DNA of 64,000 bases from Berberis thunbergii. Its lineage: Eukaryota > Streptophyta > Magnoliopsida > Ranunculales > Berberidaceae. Below are positions 1 through 13,708 of the stretch, one piece after another; positions within the stretch are counted from its first letter, which is position 1, and each line of letters starts with the position of its first letter. The stretch is taken from assembly GCA_003290165.1 (NCBI GenBank), contig QNQO01002052.1, positions 1 to 64,000 on the forward strand, given 5' to 3'. The position numbers were made by a program, and so were the translations under genes. Below the pieces are notes generated by a model, which saw only the letters and a list, made by a program, of their open reading frames with translations, had not been told where the DNA came from and did no database searches.

Positions 1-3000
1 AACCCAAATTAACCTCCAAATGAGCCTACAACTTACAAATGAGTTTTCTTTCTACGTTAAACACAATCAAATTTGTTTGTTGAGTCAAACATGTTCTATT
101 TTTCATTATTATTCTAGTACGTGAGGTTATAAGTCAAACGGAGGTCATTTGGTCACTCAAATCCTTGTATTTTCGGATTGCACCCAAATTGAATTTCAAT
201 TGAGCCTACAACGTACAAACGAGTTTTCCTTCTTCGTTTGGCCCAACCGAACTTGTTTGTTGAGTCAAACATGTTCCATTTGTCATTATTATGGTACCAC
301 GCAAGGTTAGAAGTCAAACGGAGGTCATTTGGTAACTGAAATCCTTGTAATCTAGGATTGCACCCAAATTGGACTCCAATTGAGCCTAAAACGTACAAAT
401 GAGTTATCCTTCTTCGTTAAACACAACCGAACTTTTTGTTGAATAAAAAATGTTACATTTGTCGTTATTACGATACCAGGTGTGGTTAGAATTTGAACAG
501 CGGTCATTTGGTCACTCAAATACTTGTATTCTCTAATTCTACCCAAATAGGTCTCCGATTGAGCCTACAACGTACAAACGAGTTTTCCTTCTTCGTTAAG
601 CACTACCGAATTTTTTTGTTGAGTCAAACATGTTCCATTTGTCGTGATTGTGGTAACTCATGAGGTAATAAGTAAAACGGAAGTGATTTGGTCTCTCAAA
701 TCCTTGTATTCTCGGATTCCTCCCAAATTTGCCTCCAATTGAGCATACAACGTACAAACGAGTTTTCCTTATTCGTTAAGCACTACCGAACTTGTTTGTT
801 GAGTCAAACATTTTTCATTTGTCATTATTATGGTACCACGCCAGGTTAGAAGTCGAATGGAGTCTATTGGTCCCTTAAATCTTTGTATTTTCGGAATTCA
901 CCCAAATTGGCCTCCAATTCAGCCTCAAACGTACAAACGAGTTTTCCTTCTTCGTTAAGCACAACCGAACTTGTTTATTAAGTCAAACATGCCCCATTTG
1001 TTGTTATTGTGGTACCTCATGAGGTTATAAGCTAAACAGAGGTCATTTGGTCACTCAAATCCTTGTATTCTCGGATTGCACCCAAATTGGCTTCCAATTG
1101 AGCCGCAACGTACAAACGAAATTTCCTTTTTCGTTAAGAACAACCGAACTTGTTTGTTGATTCAATCATGTTCCATTTTCATAATTAGTGTACCCCATGG
1201 GGTTAGAAGTCAAACAGAGGTCATTTGGCCACTCTAATCCTTGTATTCTCGGATTGCACCCAAACTGGCTTCCAATTGAACCTACAACATACAAACGAGT
1301 TTTCCTTCTTCGTTAAGCACAACCGAACTTGTTTGTTGAATCAATCATGTACCATTTTTTGTTATTATGGTACCACATGATATTAGAAGTCAAACGAATT
1401 TAGTTTGGTGTCTCAAATCCTTGTATTCAAGGATTGCACCCAAACTATCTTCCAATTGAGCCTACAACTTACAAACGAGTGTTCTTAATTTGTTAAGCAC
1501 AACCGAAATTTTTTGTTTAGTCAATCACAATCAATTTGTCATTATTATGGAACCACACAAGGTTAGAAGTCAAACGGAGGTCATTTGGCCACTCAAATCC
1601 TTGTAATTTCAGATTGCACCCAAATTGGCTTCAATTGAGCCTAAAGCGTACAAACGAGTTTTCCTTCTTCGTTAAACACAACCGAACTTTTTGTTGAGTC
1701 AAACATGTTCCATTTTTTGTTACTATGGTACCACGTGAGGTTAGAAGTCAAACGGAGGTCATATGGTCACTCAAATACTTGGATTATCTGATTCCACCCA
1801 AATTGGCCTCCAATTGAGCCTACAACGTACAAACGAGTTTTCCTTCTTCGTTAAGCACTACCGAACTAGTACGTTGAGTCAAAATTGTTCGTTTGTCGTT
1901 ATTATGCTACCACACGAGGTTAGAAGTCAAATGGAGGTCATCTAGTCACTCAAATCCTTGTATTCTCGGATTGCACCAAAATTGGTCTCCAAGTGAGCCT
2001 ACAACGTACTAACGAGTTTTCCTTTTTCTTTAAGAACAACCAAACTAGTTTGTTGAGTCAATCATGTTCCATTTTTCATTATTATGGTACCACAAAAGGT
2101 TAGAAGTCAAACGAATGTCATTTGGTCATTAAAATCTTTGTATTCTCGGATTGCACCCAAACTGTCTTCCAATTGAGCCTACAACGTACAAACAAGTTTT
2201 CTTAATTTGTATAGCACAACCGAATTTTTTTGTTCAGTCAATCACGTTCATTTTGTCGTTATTATGGTACCACGCAATTTTAGAAGTCAAATGGAATCAA
2301 TTTGGTTACTTAAATCCTTGTATTCTTGGATTGAACCCACATTGGCCTCTAATTGAGCCTACAACGTACAAACGAATTTTCCTTCTTCGTTAAACACAAT
2401 CGGATTTGTTTGTTGAGTCAACCATGTTCCATTTGTCATTATTATGCTAGTACACGAGGTTAGAAGTCAAACGAATGTCATTTGGTCACTCAAATTCTTG
2501 TATTCTCGGATTGCACCCAATTGAATTCCAATTGAGCCTACAATGTACAAACAAGTTTTCCTTCTTTGTTTGGCCCAACCGAAGTTGTTTGTTGAGTCAA
2601 ACATGTTCCATTTATCGTTATTATGGTAACACGCATGGTTAGTAGTCAAACCGAGGTCATTTGGTCACTCAAATACTTGTATTATCTGATTCTACAGAAA
2701 TTGGCCTCCAATTGGCCTCCAACATACAAACGAGTTTTCCTTCTTTGTTAAACACAATTGAGCCTACACTGTACAAACGAGTTTTCCTTCTTCGTTAAAC
2801 ATTGCCAAACTTTTTATTGAGTCAAAAATGTTCCATTTGTTGTTATTATGGTACCACGTGAGGTTAGAAGTCAAACATAGGTCATTTGGTCACTCAAATA
2901 CTTGTATTATCTGATTCTACCCAAATTGGCCTCCAATGTACAAACGAGTTTTCCTTCATCGTTAGACACAATTGAACTTGTCTGTTAAGTCCAACATGTT

Positions 3001-3444
3001 CCATTTTTCATTATTATGCTAGCAAACAAGCTTAGAAGTCAAAAATAGGTCATTTGGTAACTCAAATCCTTGTATTCTCGGATTGCAACAAATTGGACCC
3101 CAATTGAGGCTACCACGTACAAACGAGTTTTCCTTCTTCGTTAAACACAACCAAACTTTTTGTTGAGTCAAAAATGTTCAATTTGTCGTTATTAGTGTAT
3201 CACGTGAGGTTATAAGTCAAACAAAGGTCATTTCATCACTCAAATACTTGTATTCTCTGATTCCACCCAAATTGGCCTCCAATTTAGCCTACAACGTACA
3301 AACGAGTTTTGCTTTTTTGTTAAGCACAACCGAACTTGTTTGTTGAGCCAAACATGTTCCATTTGTCGTTATTGTGGTACCTTATGATTTTATAAGTCAA
3401 ACGGAGGTCATTTGGTATCTCAAATCCTTGTATTCTCGGATTCC

Positions 3445-3624
3445 ACCCAAATTGGCCTCCAATTCAGCCTACAACGTACAAACGAGTTTTCCATCTTCGT
3501 TAAGCACTACTGAACTTGTTTGTTCAGTCAAAGTTGTTTCATTTGTCATTATTATGGTACCACACCTGGTTAGAAGTCAAACGATTGTCATTTGCTCACT
3601 CAAATCCTTGTATTCTCCAATTGC
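3445..3624. repeat. Representative satellite monomer (180 bp)
   Basis: This is one complete unit counted from ACCCAAATTGG to the base before the next ACCCAAATTGG, exactly 180 bp. In this register CAACGTACAAACG lies near position 30, TTGAGTCAAAC near 79, TGGTACCA near 111, AGTCAAACGGAGGTC near 131 and CATTTGGTCACTCAAAT near 145. The unit has two short inverted repeats and an apparent internal period of about 50 bp (see findings). I do not recognise the family from memory. Confidence 0.9.
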
Positions 3625-4489
3625 ACCCAAATTGGACTCCAATTAAGCCTACAACGTACAAACGAGTTTTCGTTCTTCGTTAAACACAACCAAACTTTTT
3701 ATAGAGTCAAACATTTTCCATTTGTTTTTATTATGATACCACATGAGGTTAGAAGTGAAACGGAGGTCATTTGGTCACTCAAATACTTGTATTCTCTGAT
3801 TCCATCCAAATTGGCCTCCAATTAAGCCTACAACGTACAAACGAGTTTTCCTTATTCGTTAAGACTACCGAACTTGTTTATTGAGTCAAACATGTTTCAT
3901 TTGTCGTTATTATGGTACCACGCCAGGTTAGAAGTCGAAAGGAGTCAATTTGGTCCCTTAAACCTTTGTATTCTCGGATTGCACCCAAATTGGCCTCCAA
4001 TACAGCCTCCAACGTACAAACGAGTTTTCCTTCTTCGTTAAGCACAACCAAACTTGTTTGTTTTAGTCAAACATGTTCCATTTGTCGTTATTGTAGTACC
4101 TCATGAGGTTAGAAGTCAAACAGAGGTCATTTGGTAACTCAAATCCTTGTATTCTGAGATTGCACCCAAATTGGCATCCAATTGAGCCTACCACGTACAA
4201 ACGATTTTTCTTAAATTTTAAAAAAAACGAACTTGTTTGTTGATTCAATCACATTCCATTTGTCAATATTATGGTACCACGCAAGGTTAGAAGTCAAACG
4301 GAGGTCATTTGGTCACTCAAATTCTTGTGTTCTCGGATTGCACCATATTAGCTTCCAATTGAGCCTACAACGTACAAACGAGTTTTTCGTCTTCATTAAG
4401 CCCAACCGAACTTGTTTGTTGAGTCAACCATGTTCCATTACTCGTTATTATGCTACCACACAAGGTTAGAAGTAAAACGGAGGTCATTT

Positions 4490-4560
4490 GGTAACACAAG
4501 GTTAGAATTTTAGAAGCAAAAACGAATTTGGTTAAACACAGCCGAACGAGTTTTCCTTCT
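4490..4560. repeat. Scrambled partial monomer at a duplication breakpoint
   Basis: The regular order breaks here. GGTCATTTGGTAACACAAGGTTAG is followed by a duplicated GGTTAGAATTTTAGAAG piece and then by a gag of monomer fragments before the normal CGAGTTTTCCTTCTTCG resumes. To the left the sequence follows the copy at 19633-21193. To the right it follows the copy that starts near 595. This is a junction between two older duplicated segments. Confidence 0.7.
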
Positions 4561-7500
4561 TCGTTAAGCACTACCGAATATTTTTGTTGAGTCAAACATG
4601 TTCCATTTGTCGTGATTGTGGTAACTCATAAGGTAATAAGTCAAACGGAGGTGATTTGGTCTCTCAAATCCTTGTATTCTCGGATTCCACCCAAATTTGC
4701 CTCCAATTGAGCCTACAACGTACAAACGAGTTTTCCTTATTCGTTAAGCACTACCAAAATTTTTTGTTGAGTCAAACATTTTTCATTTGCCATTATTATG
4801 GTACCACGCCAGGTTAGAAGTCGAATGGAGTCAATTGGTCCCTTAAATTTTGTATTTTTGGATTTCACGCAAATTGGCCTCCAATTCAGCCTCAAACGTA
4901 CAAATTGGCCTCCTTTTTCGTTAAGCACAACCGAACTTGTTTATTGAGTCAAACATGCTCCTTTTGTTGTTATTGTGGTCACTCAAATCCTTGTATTCTC
5001 GGATTGCACCCAAATTGTCTTCCAATTGAGCCAACAACGTACAAACAAAATTTCCTTCTTCGTTAAGAACAACCAAACATGTTTGTTGAGTCAATCATGT
5101 TCCATTTTCTTAATTTGTGTACCCCATGGGGTTAGAAATCAAACAGAGGTCATTTGGACACTCAAATCCTTGTATTCTCGGATTGCACCCAAATTGGCTT
5201 CCAATTGAACCTACAACATACAAACGAGTTTTCCTTCTTCGTTAAGCACAACTGAACTTGTTTGTTGAATCGATCATGTACCATTTTTTGTTATTATGGT
5301 ACCACACAATATTAGAAGTCAAACAAATTTAATTTTGTCACTCAAATCCTTGTATTCAAGGATTGCACCCAAACTATCTTCCAATTGAGCCTACAACTTA
5401 CAAACGAGTGTTCTTAATTTGTTAAGCACAACCAAAATTTTTAGTTTAGTCAATCACAATCCATTTGTCATTATTATGGAACCACACAAGGTTAGAAGTC
5501 AAACGGAGGTCATTTGGCCACTCAAATCCTTGCATTTTTGGATTGCACCCAAATTGGCTTCCAATTGAGCGTACAGCGTACAAACGAGTTTTCCTTATTC
5601 GTTAAACACAGCCCAACTTTTTGTTGAGTCAAACATGTTCCATTTTTTATTACTATGGTACCACGTGAGGTTAGAAGTCAAACGGAGATCATTTGGTCAC
5701 TCAAATACTTGTATTATCTGATTCCACCCAAATTGGCCACCAATTAAGCCTACAACGTACAAACGAGTTTTCTTTCTTCGTTAAGCACTACCAAACTAGT
5801 ATGTTGAGTCAAAATTGTCCGTTTGTCGTTATTATGCAACCACACGAGGTTAGAAGTCAAACGGAGGTCATTTATTCACTCAAATCCTTGTATTCTCGGA
5901 TTGCACCCAAATTGGTCTCCAATTGAGCCTGCAACGTACTAACGAGTTTTCCTTTTTCTTTAAGCACAACCAAACTTGTTTGTGGAGTCAATCATGTTCC
6001 ATTTTTCATTATTATGGTACCATGCAAGGTTAGAAGTCAAACGAATGTCATTTGGTGATTAAAATCCTTGTATTCTCGGATTGCACCCAAACTGTCTTCT
6101 AATTGAGCCTACAACGTACAAACAAGTTTTGTTAATTTGTAAAGCACAACCAAATTTTTTTGTTCAGTCAATCACGTTCATTTTGTCGTTATTATGGTAC
6201 CGCACAAGGTTAGAAGTAAAACGGAATCAATTTGGTTGCTCAAATCCTTGTATTCTCGGATTGAACCAAATTGGCCTCCAATCGAGCCAACAACGTACAA
6301 ACGAGTTTTTCGTATTTGTTAAGCACAACCGAACTGGTATGTTGATTCAAACATGTTCCATTAATCTTTATGCTGCTACCTCACAGTTTTAGAAGTCAAA
6401 CGGATGTCATTTGGTCACTCAAATCCTTGTATTCTTGGATTGCACCAAAATTGACCTCCAATTGAGCCTACAACACACAAACGATTTTTCTGAAATTTTA
6501 AGCACAACCGAACTTGTTTGAGTCAATGACATTCAACTTGTCATTATTATGCTACCATGTGAGGTTATAAGTCAAACGGAGGTCCTTTGGTCACTCAAAT
6601 CCTTGTGTTTTCGGATTGCACCAAATTGGCCTCCAATTGAGCCTACAACGTACAAACAAGTTTTCTTAATTTGTTAAGCACAACCGAACTTGTTTGTTGA
6701 CTCAATCATGTTTCATTTGTCGTTATTATGGTACCACGCAAGGTTAGAAGTCAACTGGAGTCCATTTGGTCACTGAAATCTATGTATCATCGGATTGCAC
6801 CCAAATTGGCCTTCAATTGAGCCTACAACGTACAAACAAGTTTTTTTTCTTCCTTAAGCATAACCGAACTTGTAAGTTGAGTCAAATATTGTCCATTTGT
6901 CATTATTATGCTACCACATGTGATTAGAAGTCAAACGAAAGTCATTTGGCCACTCAAATCATTGTATTCTCAGATTGCACCCAAATTGGCTTCCAATTGA
7001 GCCTACAACGTACAAAAGTGTTTTCCTTCTTCGTTATGCACAACCGAACTTGTTTGTTGAGTCAATCATGTTCCATTTTTTGTTATTATGGTACCACATG
7101 ATATTAGAAGTCAAACGAAGGTCATTTGGTGACTCATATCATTGTATTCTCGGATTGCACCCAAACTATCTTCCAATTGAGCCTACAACTTACAAACGAG
7201 TTTTCTTAATTTGTTAAGGATAACCGAAGTTTTTTGTTTAGTCAATCACGTTCCATTTGTCATGATTATGGAACGATGCAATGTTAGAAGTCAAACGGAG
7301 GCCATTTGGTCACTCAAATCCTTGTATTCTCGGAATGCACCCAAATTGATCTCCAATTGAGCCTGCAATGTACGAACGAGTTTTCCTTCTTCGTTAAGCA
7401 TAACCAAACTTGTGTGTTGAGTCAATCATGTTCCATTTTTTGTTATTGTGGTACCACGCAAGGTTAGAAATAAAAGGAATGTCATTTGGTCAGTCAAATC

Positions 7501-8440
7501 CTTGTATTCACGGATTGCACCCAACCTGTCTTCCAGTTGAGCCTACAATGTACAAACGAGTTTTCTTAATTTGTAAAGCACAACCGAATTTTTTTGTTCA
7601 GTCAATCACATTCATTTTGTCGTTATTATGGTACCATGCAAGGTTATAAGTCAAACAGAATCAATTTGGTTACTCAAATCCTTTTATTCTATGATTGAAC
7701 CCAAATTAACCTCCAAATGAGCCTACAACGTACAAATGAGTTTTCTTTCTACGTTAAACACAATCGAATTTGTTTGTTGAGTAAAAAATGTTCTATTTTT
7801 CATTATTATGCTAGTACACGAGGTTATAAGTCAAACGGAGGTCATTTGGTCACTCAAATCCTTGTATTTTCAGATTGCACCCAAATTGAATTCCAATTGA
7901 GCCTACAACGTACAAACGAGTTTTCCTTCTTCGTTTGGCCCAACCGAACTTGTTTGCTGAGTCAAACATGTTCCATTTGTCATTATTATGGTACCACGCA
8001 AGGTTAGAAGTCAAACGGAGGTCATTTGGTAACTCAAATCCTTGTATTCTAGGATTGCACCCAAATTGGACTCTAATTGAGCCTAAAACGTACAAATGAG
8101 TTATCCTTCTTCGTTAAACACAACCGAACTTTTTGTTGAATAAAAAATGTTACATTTGTCGTTATTACGATACCAGGTGAGGTTATAATTCGAACAACGG
8201 TCATTTGGTCACTCAAATACTTGTATTCTCTAATTCTACCCAAATAGGTCTCCGATTGAGCCTACAACGTACAAACGAGTTTTCCTTCTTCGTTAAGCAC
8301 TACCGAATTTTTTTGTTGAGTCAAACATGTTCCATTTGTCGTGATTGTGGTAACTCATGAGGTAATAAGTAAAACGGAAGTGATTTGGTCTCTCAAATCC
8401 TTGTATTCTCGGATTCCACCCAAATTTGCCTCCAATTGAG

Positions 8441-10800
8441 CCTACAACTTACAAACGAGTGTTCTTAATTTGTTAAGCACAACCGAAATTTTTTTTTAGT
8501 CAATCACAATCCATTTGTCATTATTATTGATACACACAAGGTTAGAAGTCAAACGGAGGTCATTTGGCCACTCAAATCCTTGTAATTTCGGATTGCACCC
8601 AAATTGGCTTCCAATTGAGCCTACAGCGTACAAACGAGTTTTCCTTCTTCGTTAAGCACAACCGAACTTGTTTATTGAGTCAAACATGCCCTATTTGTTG
8701 TTATTGTGGTACCTCATGAGGTTATAAGCTAAACAAAGGTCATTTGGTCACTCAAATCCTTGTATTCTCGGATTGCACCCAAATTGGCTTCCAATTGAGC
8801 CAACAACGTACAAACGAAATTTCCTTTTTCGTTAAGAACAACCGAACTTGTTTGTTGAGTCAATCATGTTCCATTTTCATAATTAGTGTACCCCATGGGG
8901 TTAGAAGTCAAACAGAGGTCATTTGGCCACTCTAATCCTTGTATTCTCGGATTGCACCCAAATTGGCTTCCAATTGAACCTACAACATACAAACGAGTTT
9001 TCCTTCTTCGTTAAGCACAACCGAACTTGTTTGTTGAATCAATCATGTACCATTTTTTATTATTATGGTACCACACGATATTAGAATTCAAACGAATTTA
9101 GTTTGGTCACTCAAATCCTTGTATTCAAGGATTGCACCCAAACTATCTTCCAATTGAGCCTACAACTTACAAACGAGTGTTCTTAATTTGTTAAGCACAA
9201 CCGAAATTTTTTGTTTAGTCAATCACAATCCATTTGTCATTATTATTGATACACACAAGGTTAGAAGTCAAATGGAGGTCATTTGGCCACTCAAATCCTT
9301 GTAATTTCGGATTGCACCCAAATTGGCTTCCAATTGAGCCTACAGCGTACAAACGAGTTTTCCTTCTTCGTTAAGCACAACCGAACTTGTTTATTGAGTC
9401 AAACATGCCCTATTTGTTGTTATTGTGGTACCTCATGAGGTTATAAGCTAAACAAAGGTCATTTGGTCACTCAAATCCTTGTATTCTCGGATTGCACCCA
9501 AATTGGCTTCCAATTGAGCCAACAACGTACAAACGAAATTTCCTTTTTCGTTAAGAACAACCGAACTTGTTTGTTGAGTCAATCATGTTCCATTTTCATA
9601 ATTAGTGTACCCCATGGGGTTAGAAGTCAAACAGAGGTCATTTGGCCACTCTAATCCTTGTATTCTCGGATTGCACCCAAATTGGCTTCCAATTGAACCT
9701 ACAACATACAAACGAGTTTTCCTTCTTCGTTAAGCACAACCGAACTTGTTTGTTGAATCAATCATGTACCATTTTTGTTATTATGGTACCACACGATATT
9801 AGAATTCAAACGAATTTAGTTTGGTCACTCAAATCCTTGTATTCAAGGATTGCACCCAAACTATCTTCCAATTGAGCCTACAACTTACAAACGAGTGTTC
9901 TTAATTTGTTAAGCACAACCGAAATTTTTTGTTTAGTCAATCACAATCCATTTGTCATTATTATTGATACACACAAGGTTAGAAGTCAAATGGAGGTCAT
10001 TTGGCCACTCAAATCCTTGTAATTTTGGATTGCACCCAAATTGGATTCCAATTGAGCCTACAGCGTACAAACGAGTTTTCCTTCTTCGTTAAGCACAAAC
10101 GAACTTGTTTATTGAGTCAAACATGCCCTATTTGTTGTTATTGTGGTACCTCATGAGGTTATAAGCTAAACAGAGGTCATTTGGTCACTCAAATCCTTGT
10201 ATTCTCGGATTGCACCCAAATTGGCTTCCAATTGAGCCAACAACGTACAAATGAAATTTCCTTTTTCGTTAAGAACAACCAAACTTGTTTGTTGAGTCAA
10301 TCATGTTCCATTTTCATAATTAGTGTACCCCATGGGGTTAGAAGTCAAACAGAGGTCATTTGGCCACTCTAATCCTTGTATTCTCGGATTGCACCCAAAT
10401 TGGCTTCCAATTGAACCTACAACATACAAACGAGTTTTCCTTCTTCGTTAAGCACAACCGAACTTGTTTGTTGAATCAATCATGTACCATTTTTTGTTAT
10501 TATGGTACCACACGATATTAGAATTCAAACGAATTTAGTTTGGTCACTCAAATCCTTGTATTCAAGGATTGCACCCAAACTATCTACCAATTGAGCCTAC
10601 AACTTACAAACGAGTGTTCTTAATTTGTTAAGCACAACCGAAATATTTTGTTTAGTCAATCACAATCCATTTGTCATTTTTATGTAACACACAAGGTTAG
10701 AAGTCAAACGGAGGTCATTTGGCCACTCAAATCCTTGTAATTTCGGATTGCACCCAAATTGGCTTCCAATTGAGCCTACAGCGTACAAACGAGTTTTCCT
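8441..10800. repeat. Four-monomer higher-order repeat, 718-bp period, about 3.3 copies
   Basis: The marker CCTACAACTTACAAACGAGT starts at 8441, 9159, 9877 and 10595, exactly 718 bp apart each time. All four monomers between markers are almost unchanged from copy to copy, including rare variants such as TTATTGATACACACAAGG and CCCCATGGGG. Three full copies are followed by a partial fourth ending near 10800. Single older relatives of this 4-mer sit near 960-1680 and 4930-5610. This block was amplified more recently than its surroundings. Confidence 0.9.
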
Positions 10801-12014
10801 TCTTCGTTAAACACAACCGAACTTTTTGTTGAGTCAAACATGTTCCATTTTTTGTTACTATGGTACCACGTAAGGTTAGAAGTCAAACGGAGGTCATATG
10901 TTCCAATTGAGCATACAACGTACAAACGAGTTTTACTTCTTCGTTAAGCATTACCGAAGTACTATGTTGAGTCAAAATTGTTCGTTTGTCGTTATTATGC
11001 TACCACACGAGGTTAGAAGTCAAACGGAGGTCATTTAGTCACCCAAATCCTTGTATTCTCGGATTGCACCCAAATTGGTCTCCAAGTGAGCCTGCAACGT
11101 ACTAACGAGTTTTCCTTTTTCTTTAAGCACAACCAAACTTGTTTGTTGAGTCAATCATGTTCCAGTTTTCATTATTATGGTGCCACGCAAGGTTAGAAGT
11201 CAAACGAATGTCATTTGGTCATTAAAATCTTTGTATTCTCAGATTGCACCCAAACTGTCTTCCAATTGAGCCTACAACGTACAAACAAGTTTTCTTAATT
11301 TGTAAAGCACAACCGAATTTTTTTGTTCAGTCAATCACGTTCATTTTGTCGTTATTATGGTACCACGCAAGGTTAGAAGTCAAATGGAATCAATTTGGTT
11401 ACTTAAATCATTGTATTCTCGGATTGAACCCACATTGGCCTCCAATTGAGCCTACAACGTACAAACGAATTTTCCTTCTTCGTTAAACACAATCGGATTT
11501 GTTTGTTGAGTCAAACATGTTCCATTTGTCATTATTATGCTAGTACATGAGGTTAGAAGTCAAACGAATGTCATTTGGTCACTCAAATCCTTGTATTCTC
11601 GGATTGCACCCAATTGAATTCCAATTGAGCCTACAATGTACAAACAAGTTTTCCTTCTTCGTTTGGCCCTACCGAAGTTGTTTGTTGAGTCAAACATGTT
11701 CCATTTATCGTTATTATGGTAACACGCTTGGTTAGTAGTCAAACCGAGGTCATTTGGTGACTCAAATACTTGTATTATCTGATTCTACAGAAATTGGCCT
11801 CCAACATACAAACGAGTTTTCCTTCTTCGTTAAACACAATTGAGCCTACACTGTACAAAAGAGTTTTCCTTCTTCGTTAAACACTGCCAAACTTTTTATT
11901 CAGTCAAAAATGTTCCATTTGTTGTTATTATGGTACCACGTGAGGTTAGAAGTCAAACATAGGTCATTTGGTCACTCAAATACTTGTATTATCTGATTCT
12001 ACCCAAATTGGCCT

Positions 12015-13708
12015 TGATTACGCCCAAACAATACACGCGGTCAATTGCAGTAAAGAATGGGGTGTCTATCCCACGAGGAAAAACGATCTACAAAATAAGG
12101 TTAAGGAAAACAAACTATGCGAAACTAAAGTTAATAAATTCTAACAAATTTAAAATACGAAATTGAATTTAATTTAATGAAAATTAAATTTAGAAAAATC
12201 ACAAGGTTCCAAGAATCCCTCCTAGACTTCACGCGCCAACTAGTATTGATTCGCTATGATGACTCAACTACGTGTTTCACATCCCAAACGACGTAATCGG
12301 AAAAATAATCTTTTAATCATTAATATACCCTAATGTAAATGAATTTTAGATTTCACTTCTTCTAAGAAAAGCACAAAGGTTTGTCATATGTGATATCCTA
12401 AACTTACGATATATCCGGAGACAATACCGTAATAAATGACGATCACATATAACTAACCTACCGGAATCAATTAATTCTTAAACATTCCACACATAAGAAA
12501 AGCGTGACTAAGCTTATATGGAGAAGAAAAGATAATCACCGGAATAAAAATAATCTACAAAGAAATCTATGAAATCCTTCTCACTGAAATAACATAAATT
12601 TCTATATTAAATAAAAGTGATAATCATTAAACATCATTATTCATCGTGAAAACTTAAAGCGAATCAAATGCTAATTTAGTGTGTTACATCTAGGAGTTCA
12701 CCTCTTCACCTTGCGTGGGGTATAGTGACTCATGGTGGTGGTGGTCACATCATCACTGGAGGGGAAATCCATCACTTCCTGTACGCGCACAAATCCATCA
12801 CATCATCGCTTCTCGCGAGCTTTTTTGTCGTACGTTCGGCTCCTATACCTGCAAGAACAAAGAGAGATTGTTGAGGGAACATGGATGTTAACAAAGCCGC
12901 GAAGGAGGACGAGAAACAGGGAGGTGCTCTCCCTGTTTCGCGGTGGTGGTGGCTGTTGCGTGGTCTGTTTCGGCGGTGGTCGAGAGAGAGAGAGAGAGAA
13001 GTGGAGGAGGGAGAGACCGTGGAGAAGAGAGAAAGCGGAAGGAGGGCGAGGAACAGGGAGCGAAACAGGGAGGTGCCCTGTTTCACGGCGGTGTTGTGCG
13101 CACGGTGGTGGCGATGGTGTTCGAGTGATGGTGGCGGTGAGAGAGATGGAGGGAGATGGTGGTGGCGGCTGTGTTCTGGACAGAGAGGACTGTGGCGAGG
13201 TGAAGGTGGCGAGGTCGATGTTTGTATTGTGAAACAGGGTGGTTAGTGACGGTGGCGAGGATGGTGGCTGGTTAGTGGCGCGAGACACAGGGCTCTGCCT
13301 TGGTGGAGGTGGAGATGGTGGCTGGAAAAGAGAGAAAGACCAGAAAACGTGGAAGAGAGGAGAGTTCAAAGAGAGGGCAATAGAGAAACCTAAATAGGGT
13401 TTCCCTATTTCCTTGTTAGGCTGGGTTCAGGATTCTAGCTTTCTGGGCTTGGGCTTGGGCTTGGTTAAAGTAAGTGGACCATGCTTATTCGGGTTAGGCT
13501 TAAATGTGTGAACCACTCTTTTGTACCACCGCTAGAATCGACAAATTAATCATTTTCTCAAATTTGTCGCCTTAATGCACTTTTATCGTTCACGCGCGCA
13601 GATTCCTACAAAAACATAAAATTGAAATAATTAGAATAAAATATATTAATTGAAGCACTAACATATATAAATTAAGGGTTATTATTTGTAATAATTACGT
13701 GTATATCA
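12015..13708 (-). repeat. 3' LTR of the Athila-like element (left copy)
   Basis: It begins TGATTACGCCC on the plus strand and ends ATATCA, i.e. TG...CA on the minus strand. It matches the right LTR nearly throughout but is about 156 bp shorter, because a segment equivalent to 18561-18730 is replaced by a short filler near 12795-12806. It holds a G-rich purine-biased stretch and a (GA)n run. Long overlapping proline- or arginine-rich open frames at 12732-13369 are composition artefacts present in both LTRs. Confidence 0.92.
12982..12999. repeat. (GA)n microsatellite in the 3' LTR
   Basis: A pure GA dinucleotide run of about nine units. The right LTR has a shorter version at 18906-18921, so the tract changed length after insertion. 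Confidence 0.85.

Larger units (their letters stand above)
1..12014. repeat. 180-bp satellite array, left block (diverged, mosaic)
   Basis: Head-to-tail monomers of about 180 bp fill the whole block. The landmarks CACCCAAATTGG, CAACGTACAAACGAG, TTGAGTCAAACATG, ATTATGGTACCAC and GGTCATTTGGTCACTCAAAT recur once per monomer in fixed order. Neighbouring monomers differ visibly, while blocks kilobases apart match closely: 1-760 with 7699-8440, 560-2340 with 4530-6270, 1500-2930 with 10595-12014. The block is therefore a mosaic of segmental copies rather than a freshly homogenised array. I see no gene. The many short open frames follow from the repeat period. A GGTACC site (KpnI) in most monomers predicts a 180-bp ladder. 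Confidence 0.95.

Noticed and set aside
3485..3510. Possible CENP-B-box-like string around CTTCGTTAAGCAC in each monomer.
   Set aside because: Only TTCG fits. The required A and CGGG positions of NTTCGNNNNANNCGGGN are not met, and plants do not have a confirmed CENP-B box system.
1..12014. CRISPR-like array of regular repeats.
   Set aside because: There are no short identical repeats with unique spacers. The whole 180-bp unit repeats without spacer sequence, and the context is a plant genome.
12732..13369. Proline- and arginine-rich open frames on both strands in the LTRs (also 18575-19291).
   Set aside because: They come from purine-biased, low-complexity LTR sequence, overlap on both strands, and are altered by the LTR indel. 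No domain is seen.
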